Shown here: one piece after another, positions 1 through 8,320 of the stretch
Layout of the letters: each line of letters begins with the position of its first letter
How positions within the stretch are numbered: position 1 is the first letter of the stretch
Assembly (NCBI GenBank): GCA_026692885.1
Contig: JAPLNJ010000568.1
Coordinates: 1-10,587 of the forward strand
Reading direction: 5' to 3'
DNA length: 10,587 nt
Source of the DNA: Planctomycetota bacterium
GTDB lineage: Bacteria; Planctomycetota; Planctomycetia; Pirellulales; Pirellulaceae
Notes under the pieces: generated by a model
The model's database searches: none
What the model saw: the letters and a program-made list of their open reading frames with translations, nothing else
What the model was told of the DNA's origin: nothing
Program-made: the position numbers and the translations under genes

Positions 1-159
1 GGTCGCAATTCGCTGGTTCCGCGTCAGATCCTCAAGAACCTGGATGTCAGTCGAGAATTCATCCAGCGTCAGCATATCGACGAGCATGCCCAGCGATTCG
101 ACAAACAGTCGTCGCTCGGCTCCCTGCAGCACGCGGATTCCGTCGGGGGTCCTGTACAT
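1..159 (-). CDS. Unrecognised protein, N-terminal 53 codons only (3' end outside window)
   Basis: An open minus-strand frame begins at an ATG (157-159) and runs off the left edge. The translation begins MYRTPDGIRVLQGAERRLFV and continues with an amphipathic, leucine- and acid-rich stretch that looks like a soluble helical protein. I see no signal peptide, membrane segment or known motif, and I do not recognise the family. The frame stays open upstream for 23 more codons to an in-frame TAG, and a TTG six codons before the ATG could be an alternative start. No good ribosome binding site precedes either. The gene diverges from the 845 gene. The frame looks coding from its composition and lack of stops, but 53 codons is little evidence. 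Confidence 0.5.
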   Translation of the reverse strand, partial: MYRTPDGIRVLQGAERRLFVESLGMLVDMLTLDEFSTDIQVLEDLTRNQRIAT

Positions 160-619
160 GGTTTCTAGTCCGGCCAAATGGGATCGACGCTGACGATTCT
201 CGGTTATCGGGATGGTGATGCAGCGTTGCTAACGGAACATGATAGTTGCAGAAGCCGCCAATTTCGATGTCGTGTGGCCATGTACACCGCTCTTTCGCTG
301 AATGGCTCGTGCCGACAAGCTTGGCCCTTGGCCAATGTGCCCGCCAGGGCGTGACCGGGGCAATGAGTACCCTCATTCCGCACGGTTTCGACTCGAGGCT
401 GGCTCGCCCGTAGCGTACTTCCCACCAGCCGGTTCGTCGCTCTGCAAATGTTGACGCTGACCATGTCTCCCGCGTTACAGACGCCAGGAGAGCCGCTAGT
501 GAGATCTGCTTTTGGTCGACCCGGCCGTTTGCGCGCGGCTGCGTCGATCCTGGGATCCGTAGAGGTGCCCTGGTGGCCGGAGGCGGAGACGGTCCTTCCG
601 CCGCGTGGTAAACTCTCGT

Positions 620-675
620 CCAGGACATTTTGTCCTGGTTTCTTGCTGCGTCTGACATTCCACGGACATCCGTGG
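620..675. other. Two tandem perfect hairpins
   Basis: The first hairpin (620-638) has 8-base arms CCAGGACA / TGTCCTGG around TTT. The second (660-675) has 7-base arms CCACGGA / TCCGTGG around CA. The first is followed on the plus strand by only TTTC, so it is a weak intrinsic terminator at best. Both lie 170-225 bases upstream of the 845 gene. They could be operator sites, RNA structures or remnants of a repeat element. The palindromes are seen directly; function is unknown. Confidence 0.55.
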
Positions 676-748
676 AGAGTTCACCTTTGAACCATGACTT
701 ACTGGCCGCAGTTCAGATTTCGGCAGGTCGGCGGCAATGGCAGGTGTC

Positions 749-776
749 CTGGCACGCATGCCGGAATCGGTACAAT
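749..776 (+). promoter_or_regulatory. Candidate sigma-70 promoter for the 845 gene
   Basis: A TACAAT hexamer (771-776, five of six to consensus) lies 16 bases after CTGGCA (749-754, four of six). Transcription from here would give a leader of about 60 bases. The -35 is weak and such matches arise by chance, so this is a tentative call. Confidence 0.3.
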
Positions 777-844
777 GAGCGCTTTGGCAACGTCGCCACC
801 CGCAACGGAAATGTACTGGCCCCTCAGTGAGCTAAGGAGTCCCC

Positions 845-3250
845 GTGAGCCAAACAAATAGGTGTTTTTCTGTGGCCGTGATCGTCGCTTGGCCGTTGGC
901 CTCTCTCGGCGCGTTCGGTGCGGAAAGCCGTCGGGTGACGATACCCGTGACGCGGGACACATGGGTTTCGGCAGTGGGCACGGAACGGACAGGCAATAAC
1001 GGGGCGTCCTCGCGGCTGAAGTTCAAGGGCATCCAAGAGTTCAGTTTGGTCGACGGCGACTTCTCTGCGATTAAAGGTCGAGCGATCGAACGGGCCGTTC
1101 TGCGATTGCACAGTGCATCCCCAGAGAGGCTCGGGAGGGTGACGGTCTCGACGGTTTCTGCTCCTTGGGAGGAGGGAACGGGAACCAATTATGCCAAGCT
1201 CCCAGGGGCGGCGTGCTTCCAGTTGCCCGGTGTTACGCCGGACATCACGGAAGCCATTCTCGGCAACGGCGGGTCGATCTGGCGATTCGCCGACGCGTCG
1301 GACCCGGACGCGGATGGGTGGCAGTCGATCCCAATCGACCCCGTGGTGATCCAGTCCCGACTGGATGGGCGCAGTCATGGATTCGCAGTACTCGACGACG
1401 TCGGCAACGAATGGACTCGCGATGGCGAGGCTTTCCGCTGGCGGCCGTTTCCCAACCGTTTCTTCTACTCCAAGGACCAGAACGCCTCGGTCGCTCCGAG
1501 GTTCGAGGTTTGGCTGGCTGACGGCCTGTCGGTCGCAACGCCCGTGTTGCCCGCTACGCTGCCACGGCCCAAATCGAATCGGATCGATCTGCCTGCGATC
1601 GCCAAGGTCCAGGAGGAGAAAATCCCGCAGCGGTCGATGACGGTCGGCGATCTGTTTGGTCGGCCGCTGGCAGTCCTCCGCGCCGCGAGAGGCGAAACCG
1701 TGTGGTTGGATGTTCGCACCGACGTTGACGCCAAGCTCGATTTCCGCGTGCCCGATGGATTCTCGGGAAGGCTATTCTCACTCGTGGCCCACGGAGACGC
1801 TTTGGTGCCCTGCGACTCGTTTGGGAAACCAACCACTCGCGGACGAACCGACCCCCAGGGCCAGACAGGCCGATGGTTGGCGGAGATCTACGTCCCCAAG
1901 TCTGCCCAGGCCGGGCGGCAGACAATTCGGATCGCGAAGGGTTGCGAGGTGTCCTTGGAAATGTGGGACTTCGCGCTGCCCGACCGGCTCTCCTTTGTTC
2001 CGCAGATGAATGCGTACGGCCTGCCAGCCGCGCAGGAGGTCGCCTACTACCGTCTGGCTCACGAGCATCGTTGTTGTCTCAACTGCCTGCGCTACTCTTG
2101 GCAGGGCAGAATCGCCGCCGGCTGTGCTCCACGAACGGCTGCGGATGGGTCATGGGACTGGACGGCTTGGGACCGCAGATTCGGCCCGCTTCTTGACGGT
2201 TCCGCCTTCGCTGATCTGCACCGCCAAGCAGAGCCGGTGGATTTCTTCTACCTCCCGCTCAACGAGAACTGGCCGATGGATCATGAGCGGGCCTATCGCG
2301 GCGGTTATTGGATCGAGACGGCTTACCCCGACAGCTACTGGGCCGAATTTCGCGCAGCAAGTGGGGAATTTGCGCGACATGTCGCGGAGCAGGGATGGGC
2401 AGACACGACCTTCGAGTTCTACCTCAACAACAAAGTGTACTTCAAGGCAGACCGAGGAGCGTGGTCGAAATGCTCCGCGCCATGGATCTTCGATGAGCCG
2501 GTCAACACCCAAGACTTTTGGGCACTGCGACGATTCGGCCGCGAGTTTCTCGCCGCCACAAACGGTGCGAAGAACCTCGTGTTTCGCTGCGATATCTCGC
2601 GGCCCGAATGGCAGAGAGACTTGCTCGATGGTATTTGCGGTGAGGAAGTCGTCAGCGGATCGCTGCGGCCGTATCGTGACCGCATCTTGGCCCGCCAAGC
2701 ACGGTTCGGGCAGAAGGTCCTCATGTATGGCAGCCCGAACAAGATCGGGACCCCGCATCTCCAGTCCTCGGCTTGGTGCTTGGACGCTTGGTGCCTCGGC
2801 GCGGATGGCGTCGTGCCGTGGAACACCATCGGAACCGCCAAATCGTGGATTGAGCCGGATCAAACCTCCCTAATTTATCCCACCGAACAAGGCCCGCTGC
2901 CGAGCCTCCGACTCAAAGCCTTCTGTTACGGCCAGCAACTCGTCGAATACCTTGCCATCTTCACGCAACTCGCCGGCCACGACCGCCGTTCGGTTGCAGA
3001 ATCGCTATGCCGGGAAATAGGACTGGACGGCCAACACAAGAAGGCATCCGAGGACGACGCCGGAACCATGAGCTACGATCGCGTCTCACCGGAAAGCCTC
3101 GAATTTCTCCGCTTCCGCCTCGGCTCGTGGATCGACGCCCGCAAGCCCGCCGAACGCAGGGACTGGACGGCACCGCGTCCGTTCGGCCCGGTCGATACGC
3201 GGCCTGACGAGCGTTTTCTTGTGTCGGGCAGTAGGGCCGTGGGACGCTAG
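845..3250 (+). CDS. Secreted DNRLRE-like / GH123 (DUF4091)-like protein, 801 aa
   Basis: The start is GTG at 845, supported by AAGGAG at 834-839 five bases upstream. Residues 1-26 form a signal peptide ending near GAFGA, so the protein is exported. Residues about 30-225 resemble a DNRLRE-type beta-sandwich (RDTWVS near the start, then KGIQEFSLVDGDFS, paired hydrophobic strands and a WEEGTG turn). The C-terminal half (about 380-740) reads like the (beta/alpha)8 region of GH123/DUF4091 proteins. An acidic pair in FDEP (Asp550-Glu551) matches the adjacent Asp-Glu catalytic pair known for GH123. It is followed by GADGVVPW (654-659 region) and a late LRLKAFCYGQQLVEYL helix. Known GH123 members are beta-N-acetylgalactosaminidases. 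The substrate here is unknown and DUF4091 proteins are mostly uncharacterised. The gene is monocistronic and converges on the 3704-7810 gene. The gene is certain; the family is assigned by eye. Confidence 0.85.
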   Translation: MSQTNRCFSVAVIVAWPLASLGAFGAESRRVTIPVTRDTWVSAVGTERTGNNGASSRLKFKGIQEFSLVDGDFSAIKGRAIERAVLRLHSASPERLGRVTVSTVSAPWEEGTGTNYAKLPGAACFQLPGVTPDITEAILGNGGSIWRFADASDPDADGWQSIPIDPVVIQSRLDGRSHGFAVLDDVGNEWTRDGEAFRWRPFPNRFFYSKDQNASVAPRFEVWLADGLSVATPVLPATLPRPKSNRIDLPAIAKVQEEKIPQRSMTVGDLFGRPLAVLRAARGETVWLDVRTDVDAKLDFRVPDGFSGRLFSLVAHGDALVPCDSFGKPTTRGRTDPQGQTGRWLAEIYVPKSAQAGRQTIRIAKGCEVSLEMWDFALPDRLSFVPQMNAYGLPAAQEVAYYRLAHEHRCCLNCLRYSWQGRIAAGCAPRTAADGSWDWTAWDRRFGPLLDGSAFADLHRQAEPVDFFYLPLNENWPMDHERAYRGGYWIETAYPDSYWAEFRAASGEFARHVAEQGWADTTFEFYLNNKVYFKADRGAWSKCSAPWIFDEPVNTQDFWALRRFGREFLAATNGAKNLVFRCDISRPEWQRDLLDGICGEEVVSGSLRPYRDRILARQARFGQKVLMYGSPNKIGTPHLQSSAWCLDAWCLGADGVVPWNTIGTAKSWIEPDQTSLIYPTEQGPLPSLRLKAFCYGQQLVEYLAIFTQLAGHDRRSVAESLCREIGLDGQHKKASEDDAGTMSYDRVSPESLEFLRFRLGSWIDARKPAERRDWTAPRPFGPVDTRPDERFLVSGSRAVGR

Positions 3251-3703
3251 GCCCCGTTGCTGCGTTAGGCAAAGGCGGCGCGGCTGTGGGACAGCCCGTG
3301 CAACCCGTGTCGGCCGCGGCGGGCGGCTTCCTCCGTCAAGCTCTCCGCCCGGCCAGCGGCTTTGAAGTTGCGCATTTCGACGAGAAGTAGCTGAAATTGC
3401 CAGATTTCTGGCGGAAGCTGGGTGACAGCCCACACTGCGCAACAGCCAGAATTCTGGCGAATTCTGCTACTCGCAATTTCAAAAACCCGCAGCGCGTTTG
3501 AACCAGCGGCCAAAGTTCAACGGCATCGTGTCCACTCACGTCTCCGCCGACAGCTGCAGCCGAGCCAGAAGCGGTGTCAGGTGGTGGATTCGTAACACTT
3601 GCGAGCCGGAAGGCCGGCGGAGCCGAAGTGCAGCGACTTGCAGATTCTTGCGGCCGATGCCGAATGCCGACGAGCGGGGGCCCAATGCCGTTTTCGGCTG
3701 GCC
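3251..3703. other. Convergent intergenic region with no gene
   Basis: These 453 bases lie between the 3' ends of two convergent genes and hold no credible frame. Just after the 845 gene's stop is a small stem, GGCTGT/ACAGCC around GGG (3282-3296), without a T-run. The main feature is the inverted repeat at 3386-3471. I see no standard intrinsic terminator for either gene. Confidence 0.5.
3386..3471. repeat. Imperfect 27-base inverted repeat (REP-like palindrome)
   Basis: Arms at 3386-3412 and 3445-3471 match at 23 of 27 positions in inverted orientation, separated by 32 bases. Each arm is itself palindromic: the right arm starts with the perfect palindrome GCCAGAATTCTGGC and the left has GCCAGATTTCTGGC. 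Repeats within repeats in an intergenic spot are typical of REP/BIME-type dispersed elements. It could also act as a bidirectional transcription or mRNA-end structure for the two convergent genes. Confidence 0.65.
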
Positions 3704-6700
3704 TTAGCGAAAGACGTTCGGCAGCTTGGGTGGCTTGGGCACGATCCGTTGCAACCAGGAGGTGGAGGCTTTCGGCTTGTCCTTGGACGACGTCTCCGGG
3801 CCGGGCGGCTTGGCTTGATCCACCGCGTCTACGCGCGGTGGCACATCGACCAGTTGGATCTGAGCCAAGGGCACATGGCGGCGGATGTACTCCGGCCAAT
3901 AGCCTTCCAGAATCTGCACGCACTGGGCCAGTTCGCCTTTACCTAGGTAGAAATCGGCCAGCGCGATCAGCTTCAGCAGTTCGTTGCGTTCTGTCTTCTC
4001 GAACCACAGATCGAAGAGCTGCACATCGTCGATCCAGACCTCGCCCTGGCCCATCAAGTCGAAGGCCACACGCAGGTCGGTCAGACCGGTGGTGGGCAAG
4101 TTATCGATCCGGAGCAGGTACGGCGCCCAGGTCTTGGTCAAGGGGGGCGGATTATCTTTGCCGATCTTAGCGCCCACCTCCGCCGGGCGGTAATACGTCT
4201 GGCCGTTCAATCGGCCTTCGATGGCCAGACGCAACGGCGGCTGTTCCTCGGTCGCCTCGATCTTGAGCCAAACCCACACCGACAAGCGGCCGGTCTTGGG
4301 CACCGGGAACGGATTACTCCGTACCCAGACCACGGCCTGGTTGCTGCGGACGTGCAGCGAACTCTGCCCCGAGTGACTCTGCTGCGGATCCAGTTGGACC
4401 ACAGTGCCCTCGGTGCGGGCAAACTCCCAGCCGGGCAGCAAATCGCCCTGCTGCGGCAACTCGAAGCCCGGATTGGCCAAGGCAGGAAGCGTCGGCGGCT
4501 CCTTGAGCAGGTTGGCCCGCTTGCGGAGGTCGTCGAGTGATTTTCGGAGCTGGACGAAGACTTCGCGGCCCACGTTCAGACGCCAGTCCGTGACTTCGAC
4601 GTTGGCCGCGGACAGGCTGGCACCGACCAGATCGTATGGCAGGAGCTGGACTTCCCACGTCCCTTGATTCCCGCGTAGCGTCGGAGCAGGTAACGGCCGG
4701 CTGCCTAACGCCTCGAAGGAGAAGGTCTGCGTCGCGGACAAGTCGAGCGACACGGAAACCGGCCACGGAGAATCGTTCGCGACGTACAAATACGTCCGAT
4801 TGCCGCGGGACAATTGGCGCACGACCACCGGCGGCTGTTCCACTTCGTTGTTCTTCGGCAGCACGGTGACAAACCGATCAGCAGGTAAACGCCGGTACAC
4901 TTCCACCAGATCCAGCAGGGCGTCCTGCTGTCCCAACAGGGCCATCCGGCCGCCGTCAAACATGACTTGGCTGTCCAACGTCGCCAGGCTATGCACGAAC
5001 CGCTGACGATTGTGGTAGCCGGCCGGCGAGAACTCCGGAAACAGCCAGGTGTGCGTTTTCTCCGGGCCTACCGGGCTGACCTTGTCGAACGCCGGCAGGG
5101 GCAACGACCGCGGCTCGTGATAGAACAAGCTGCCCGTCGTGCTCCGCAGGGCCGTGGTCGCCGCCGCGGCCTTGTTCAGCGGCACCACGCAGCCGAACGC
5201 GAGGTCCATCTCCGGTGCACGGTTTAGTTGCAGATTGGCGGCTTGGGTCTCCAACGCTGTGAGGGGAGACAGGCGGTGCGGTCGCAGCAGAACCACGCCC
5301 GACGCGTCGCCATACTGTTGAGGATCCAACCCGATCCGCAGCAATAACTGTTCCAGGTCGAGCCGTTCGGGCAGTTTCGGTTGCAGCATCCGCTGCATTT
5401 CCGGCGTGTTCAGCAGGTCCGCCCCGGCCAGATACAGCTTGGCGCCCCGGGCCTGGACGGATAGGTCGGCCTGGAGCAACTGATAAAACTTGGCCAGTTC
5501 CCGGGCCCGCCATTTCAGCCAGCGGGTGTAGCCTTCGCCAGCCAGGTAGGCCATCCGTTGCTCGACGTCCCCGGATGTGAGTCCCGGCACGGTGAGTTTC
5601 TCGGCTTGGGCGAAGCGGGTGACCGTGGCCTGATCACAGCCCCATTCGGCGTCGGGCAACTGCGCGAACGTCTGCGGCCCCAACTGAATGGCGATCCCGG
5701 CGAACGAGGCGTGCCGGCGGTAGCGTTCGACCAATTCGCCGATCACGTGCCGCATGGCCTGCTGGACTCGCGGGTCGAGGGGGTTGTAGTAGGCACCCGT
5801 GCTCCGTTCCGCCCCGTAGGTCTCGCGCCACGACTTACCATCCGCGCCGATCAATTCCAAGCCGTTCGCCGACGCGAGATCCTGTGGGCCGCCAGCCGCC
5901 GTGCCCGACTGCCACAGGGCGACTTGCTGACGCAGGGTCGCCTCCAATTCCGGCAGCGGTGTGGCAAACTGCACCGCGGGGACAAGTCGTAGGCCCTCGC
6001 GATCGAACATCCGAAACAGCATCTCCAGGACATCCTTGCGGACAGGATCCTGACCGTTGGCAAAATACATGCCGTTGTCGTACTTGGCGACCGGTTCCAG
6101 CAGTTGGCTGGGATAGATGGCGCTGCCCTCGTGCAGAACCGAGAGCATGACACTGTTGTGTCCGATGTGTTTCAGGTACTGGACCAGACGCGAGCCGCCC
6201 TGCTGGAACGTCACCCAGTCGTTCAAATTGCGGCCGCTCACGGGATCCAGCACGTCGCTGGCAGAGAAATTTTCCGGAAACAAGGGCCGTTCGTAGTAGA
6301 TGCCTAGCAGCCGTGTCGAGTCCTGGGCAGTCACGGTCCGGCCGGGCAACTCCGGAGGTCCGGACAACACCCGAATCCGACCGTACAGAGCCGGAGCGTC
6401 GTCGCGGTGATTGGTCAGGATCAAGATCGGGGTCGTGCTGCGAGGCCAGAACACCACCCGGTGGCGCTCCGTCTGTGCGGGCGTCAGCGGCGAGACCACG
6501 GGCACATCGAATCCCGAATCCACGCCGGGCGGATTGATCGTGCCGGCTGCGTTGGGGTCCAGGATGCTGATGCCCAATGTCTGCCGGTAGTCGTTCGGGT
6601 ACTCCACTTCCAGCACGTGCGGCTGATGAATTTGGCCGACCGGCAGCGGATAAGCCTGCCAGCCGCCGGGCAGCAGTTCGACCAGCTCCCGATCGGCCTG

Positions 6701-7810
6701 GACGCGTTTACGGCTCTTGCCGTTGCCCAGCGGCTTGGTCTTGGCGTGTTCGGCGGAACCCGGCATCCACTTCCACTGGGGTAGTTTGGGAATGGACTCC
6801 CAGAGTTTCGACTTGCCGTGCGTCGCTTCGCTGATGATCTCCTCGGCTTGCGGGGCGATGTCGCCGATCGTCTTCCAATTCGCGGCGACCGCCAGCGCCG
6901 GCTTGGTGCCGACCACCACCACCTGCACGTTCCGCTGAACCAGCAGTTTGGCCGGCGCCAACCGAGTCGGCAACCGGCGTTTGGTGAGGGTGATCTGGAC
7001 ATCGTAGACGCCCTCGTTTGGGGGTAACGGGACCGCGAACGGCCCGACCTCGGGCGGATCGCCGCGCGCGTCGACGGTGGCCTCCCGCTGTTCCTCCCAC
7101 AGCTTCTCCGTGGACCGCGCCCGCAACAACTGCACGCCGTAGGTCAGCGACGTGCCGGCTTCGGCTCCGACCAGATACGGATCGACGCTAAGTTCGAACT
7201 TCTCGCCTGGCGCAAACACGAGCGAGTCACCGTTGAATCGCACCCGCAGCTTGTCGCCGGCCGTGCGGCGGACCAGCAAGCGGTTTCCCCGTTCGTCCAG
7301 GGCCGAAGTATGGATATCGGCAAGCAGTTGCTCCAGAGGTACGCGGATCCGCCGACCTGCCTCCGGCTGGTCGGTGGGCGTCCATTGGATCGAGAGGGCC
7401 GCCGAGCGCGGGGCCGTGACCAACAGACTGATGCCAGCGTAGGTGCGTGCCCCGCGCGGCGTCACCTGCACCGTATTCTGAGCCACGTAGGCAGAACCGG
7501 GTTCATCGGGTTGCAGCCCCACGGGTTCGACTTCCGTGAAAGCCTGCGTTTGGTCTCCGGACGGTGCCTCGTTCTCCAAGCGGATCTGACCTTGCCACGC
7601 CCGGGCGCTGCCGCCGCCCCAGGCGATCCACAGCCGCAGCTGGATATTGTCCGCTGGGTGTTTGACGTTTTCGGCGGCGCTCGGCGCGGTTGGCGGCAGC
7701 GCGCAGAGCACCAGCACCAGCGACAAGCATGACCGAAGTCTGCACGTCCTGCGTCCGATCCATCGTGCTAGCAGCACGCTCAAAGTTGGCGGACTTCCTT
7801 GTCCGAGCAT
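3704..7810 (-). CDS. Giant secreted GH10-like protein with carbohydrate-binding module, 1368 aa
   Basis: The protein starts with a basic segment (RRTCRLR) and a hydrophobic core (LSLVLVLCALP) ending near PSAAE at about residue 46, a signal peptide. Residues 50-490 look like successive beta-rich domains. Residues about 500-800 resemble the GHL10/'family 10 glycosylhydrolase-like' barrel: LLGIYYERPLFPENF (501-515), HIGHNSVMLSVLHEGSAIYP (548-567), EGLRLVPAVQF (605-615) and FAGIAIQLGP (703-712). A later beta region follows. Residues 1112-1268 form a CBM4/9-like module (NPGFELP, LPGWEF, ending GEVWIDDVQLFD), then a short helical segment and a proline- and lysine-rich tail. I cannot place a catalytic acid pair, so activity is unproven. 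ATG at 7810 has a weak ribosome binding site, but a good promoter lies 45 bases upstream; TTG at codon 10 (7783) also fits the signal peptide. Other possibility: a non-enzymatic surface protein. Confidence 0.82.
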   Translation of the reverse strand: MLGQGSPPTLSVLLARWIGRRTCRLRSCLSLVLVLCALPPTAPSAAENVKHPADNIQLRLWIAWGGGSARAWQGQIRLENEAPSGDQTQAFTEVEPVGLQPDEPGSAYVAQNTVQVTPRGARTYAGISLLVTAPRSAALSIQWTPTDQPEAGRRIRVPLEQLLADIHTSALDERGNRLLVRRTAGDKLRVRFNGDSLVFAPGEKFELSVDPYLVGAEAGTSLTYGVQLLRARSTEKLWEEQREATVDARGDPPEVGPFAVPLPPNEGVYDVQITLTKRRLPTRLAPAKLLVQRNVQVVVVGTKPALAVAANWKTIGDIAPQAEEIISEATHGKSKLWESIPKLPQWKWMPGSAEHAKTKPLGNGKSRKRVQADRELVELLPGGWQAYPLPVGQIHQPHVLEVEYPNDYRQTLGISILDPNAAGTINPPGVDSGFDVPVVSPLTPAQTERHRVVFWPRSTTPILILTNHRDDAPALYGRIRVLSGPPELPGRTVTAQDSTRLLGIYYERPLFPENFSASDVLDPVSGRNLNDWVTFQQGGSRLVQYLKHIGHNSVMLSVLHEGSAIYPSQLLEPVAKYDNGMYFANGQDPVRKDVLEMLFRMFDREGLRLVPAVQFATPLPELEATLRQQVALWQSGTAAGGPQDLASANGLELIGADGKSWRETYGAERSTGAYYNPLDPRVQQAMRHVIGELVERYRRHASFAGIAIQLGPQTFAQLPDAEWGCDQATVTRFAQAEKLTVPGLTSGDVEQRMAYLAGEGYTRWLKWRARELAKFYQLLQADLSVQARGAKLYLAGADLLNTPEMQRMLQPKLPERLDLEQLLLRIGLDPQQYGDASGVVLLRPHRLSPLTALETQAANLQLNRAPEMDLAFGCVVPLNKAAAATTALRSTTGSLFYHEPRSLPLPAFDKVSPVGPEKTHTWLFPEFSPAGYHNRQRFVHSLATLDSQVMFDGGRMALLGQQDALLDLVEVYRRLPADRFVTVLPKNNEVEQPPVVVRQLSRGNRTYLYVANDSPWPVSVSLDLSATQTFSFEALGSRPLPAPTLRGNQGTWEVQLLPYDLVGASLSAANVEVTDWRLNVGREVFVQLRKSLDDLRKRANLLKEPPTLPALANPGFELPQQGDLLPGWEFARTEGTVVQLDPQQSHSGQSSLHVRSNQAVVWVRSNPFPVPKTGRLSVWVWLKIEATEEQPPLRLAIEGRLNGQTYYRPAEVGAKIGKDNPPPLTKTWAPYLLRIDNLPTTGLTDLRVAFDLMGQGEVWIDDVQLFDLWFEKTERNELLKLIALADFYLGKGELAQCVQILEGYWPEYIRRHVPLAQIQLVDVPPRVDAVDQAKPPGPETSSKDKPKASTSWLQRIVPKPPKLPNVFR

Positions 7811-7861
7811 CGTAAGACTACACGGTATTGCATCGAGCCATCCTGGCCGGAGAATCGCGAG

Positions 7862-7890
7862 ATTATAAGCCTAGCCGGGTCGTTTGTCCT
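7862..7890 (-). promoter_or_regulatory. Sigma-70 type promoter for the 1368-aa protein gene
   Basis: Read on the minus strand, AGGACA (7885-7890, four of six to TTGACA) is followed after exactly 17 bases by a perfect TATAAT (7862-7867). Transcription would begin near 7855, giving a leader of about 45 bases before the ATG at 7810. The 14-base repeat at 7891-7904 abuts the -35 box. Confidence 0.6.
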
Positions 7891-7950
7891 ATCCCGGATT
7901 ATTCGCAGCATCTGCTCCCGCCGGCCTTGATCATAAGATATCGCAAAACG

Positions 7951-8110
7951 CTAGCACCAAACAGTATTTTGGCCCTTGTGCGTAAAGAATGAGACCTAAC
8001 GGTTCAGCAGGGACAGGGCGTGAGACCGGGGGTCAGCCGCCGGTACGTCTATGCGAAACCGTAAAACCCCATTCTTGACGCCGACAACCCCGAAAACCGT
8101 TTGGTGCTAG
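7951..8110. repeat. MITE-like foldback element, intact copy 1 (160 bp)
   Basis: The element runs from CTAGCACCAAAC to GTTTGGTGCTAG; with one complementary flanking base on each side the ends read GCTAGC. The two 65-base halves (7950-8014 and the complement of 8047-8111) line up without gaps at about 45 of 65 positions, so the whole unit can fold into one long imperfect hairpin. Conserved blocks are the 13-base terminus, GCGT(A/C)AAGAATG and ACGGTT. It encodes nothing. A second copy in the same orientation lies at 9507-9856. Known MITEs share this design: terminal inverted repeats, no transposase, small size. CTAG at both ends may be a target duplication or part of the terminus; because it is palindromic the two cannot be told apart here. 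Confidence 0.8.
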
Positions 8111-8144
8111 CGGCGGATCATCGCAACCTTATGATCAAAGCCGC

Positions 8145-8309
8145 TCAAGCCGCCTTGGATCGCACCTCTTCCTGCGTGGGCTCCGGCTCCAGGTACGCGT
8201 GGAGTTCGCGGAGCCGCCGTGACAACCGGCGCTGCCGAGTCCAGACCCAGCTGACATACAGACCGATCCCCAGGCAGGCGACCAAGTAAGCTACGGCGGC
8301 AGCAGTCAT
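8145..8309 (-). CDS. ccmD: CcmD-like haem exporter small subunit, 54 aa
   Basis: The gene starts at ATG (8307-8309) behind a strong AAAGGAG (8315-8321) at five bases, and ends with TGA at 8145-8147. The product has one membrane helix (about residues 3-23, ending LYVSWVW) and then a basic, helical cytoplasmic tail (RQRRLSRRLRELHAYLEPEP). This is the layout of CcmD, which holds haem-loaded CcmE with the CcmABC transporter in cytochrome c maturation system I. It is somewhat shorter than the roughly 70-residue E. coli protein. It begins 11 bases after the ccmC stop, and its ribosome binding site touches that stop, so translation is likely coupled. The position directly after ccmC is the canonical ccmCD order and strengthens a call that sequence alone would leave open. 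Confidence 0.85.
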   Translation of the reverse strand: MTAAAVAYLVACLGIGLYVSWVWTRQRRLSRRLRELHAYLEPEPTQEEVRSKAA

Positions 8310-8320
8310 ACGGACTCCTT

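Larger units (their letters stand above)
160..844. other. Intergenic region without a convincing gene
   Basis: These 685 bases separate two divergent genes. Every open frame here has unlikely composition (arginine-, serine- and proline-rich), lacks a ribosome binding site, and shows no motif. The recognisable structure is a pair of hairpins at 620-675 and a candidate promoter at 749-776. The rest could be decayed coding sequence or regulatory DNA; I cannot tell which. Confidence 0.5.

Noticed and set aside
59..658. 199-codon minus-strand open frame
   Set aside because: Composition is unlike a folded protein, with no ribosome binding site or motif. Its left end overlaps a better frame (159 to 1) on the same strand.
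630..830. Small plus-strand frame ending just before the 845 gene
   Set aside because: It needs a TTG start inside a hairpin, has no ribosome binding site, and shows no recognisable features despite its operon-like position.
3282..3296. Intrinsic terminator for the 845 gene
   Set aside because: The stem is only six pairs and no T-run follows.
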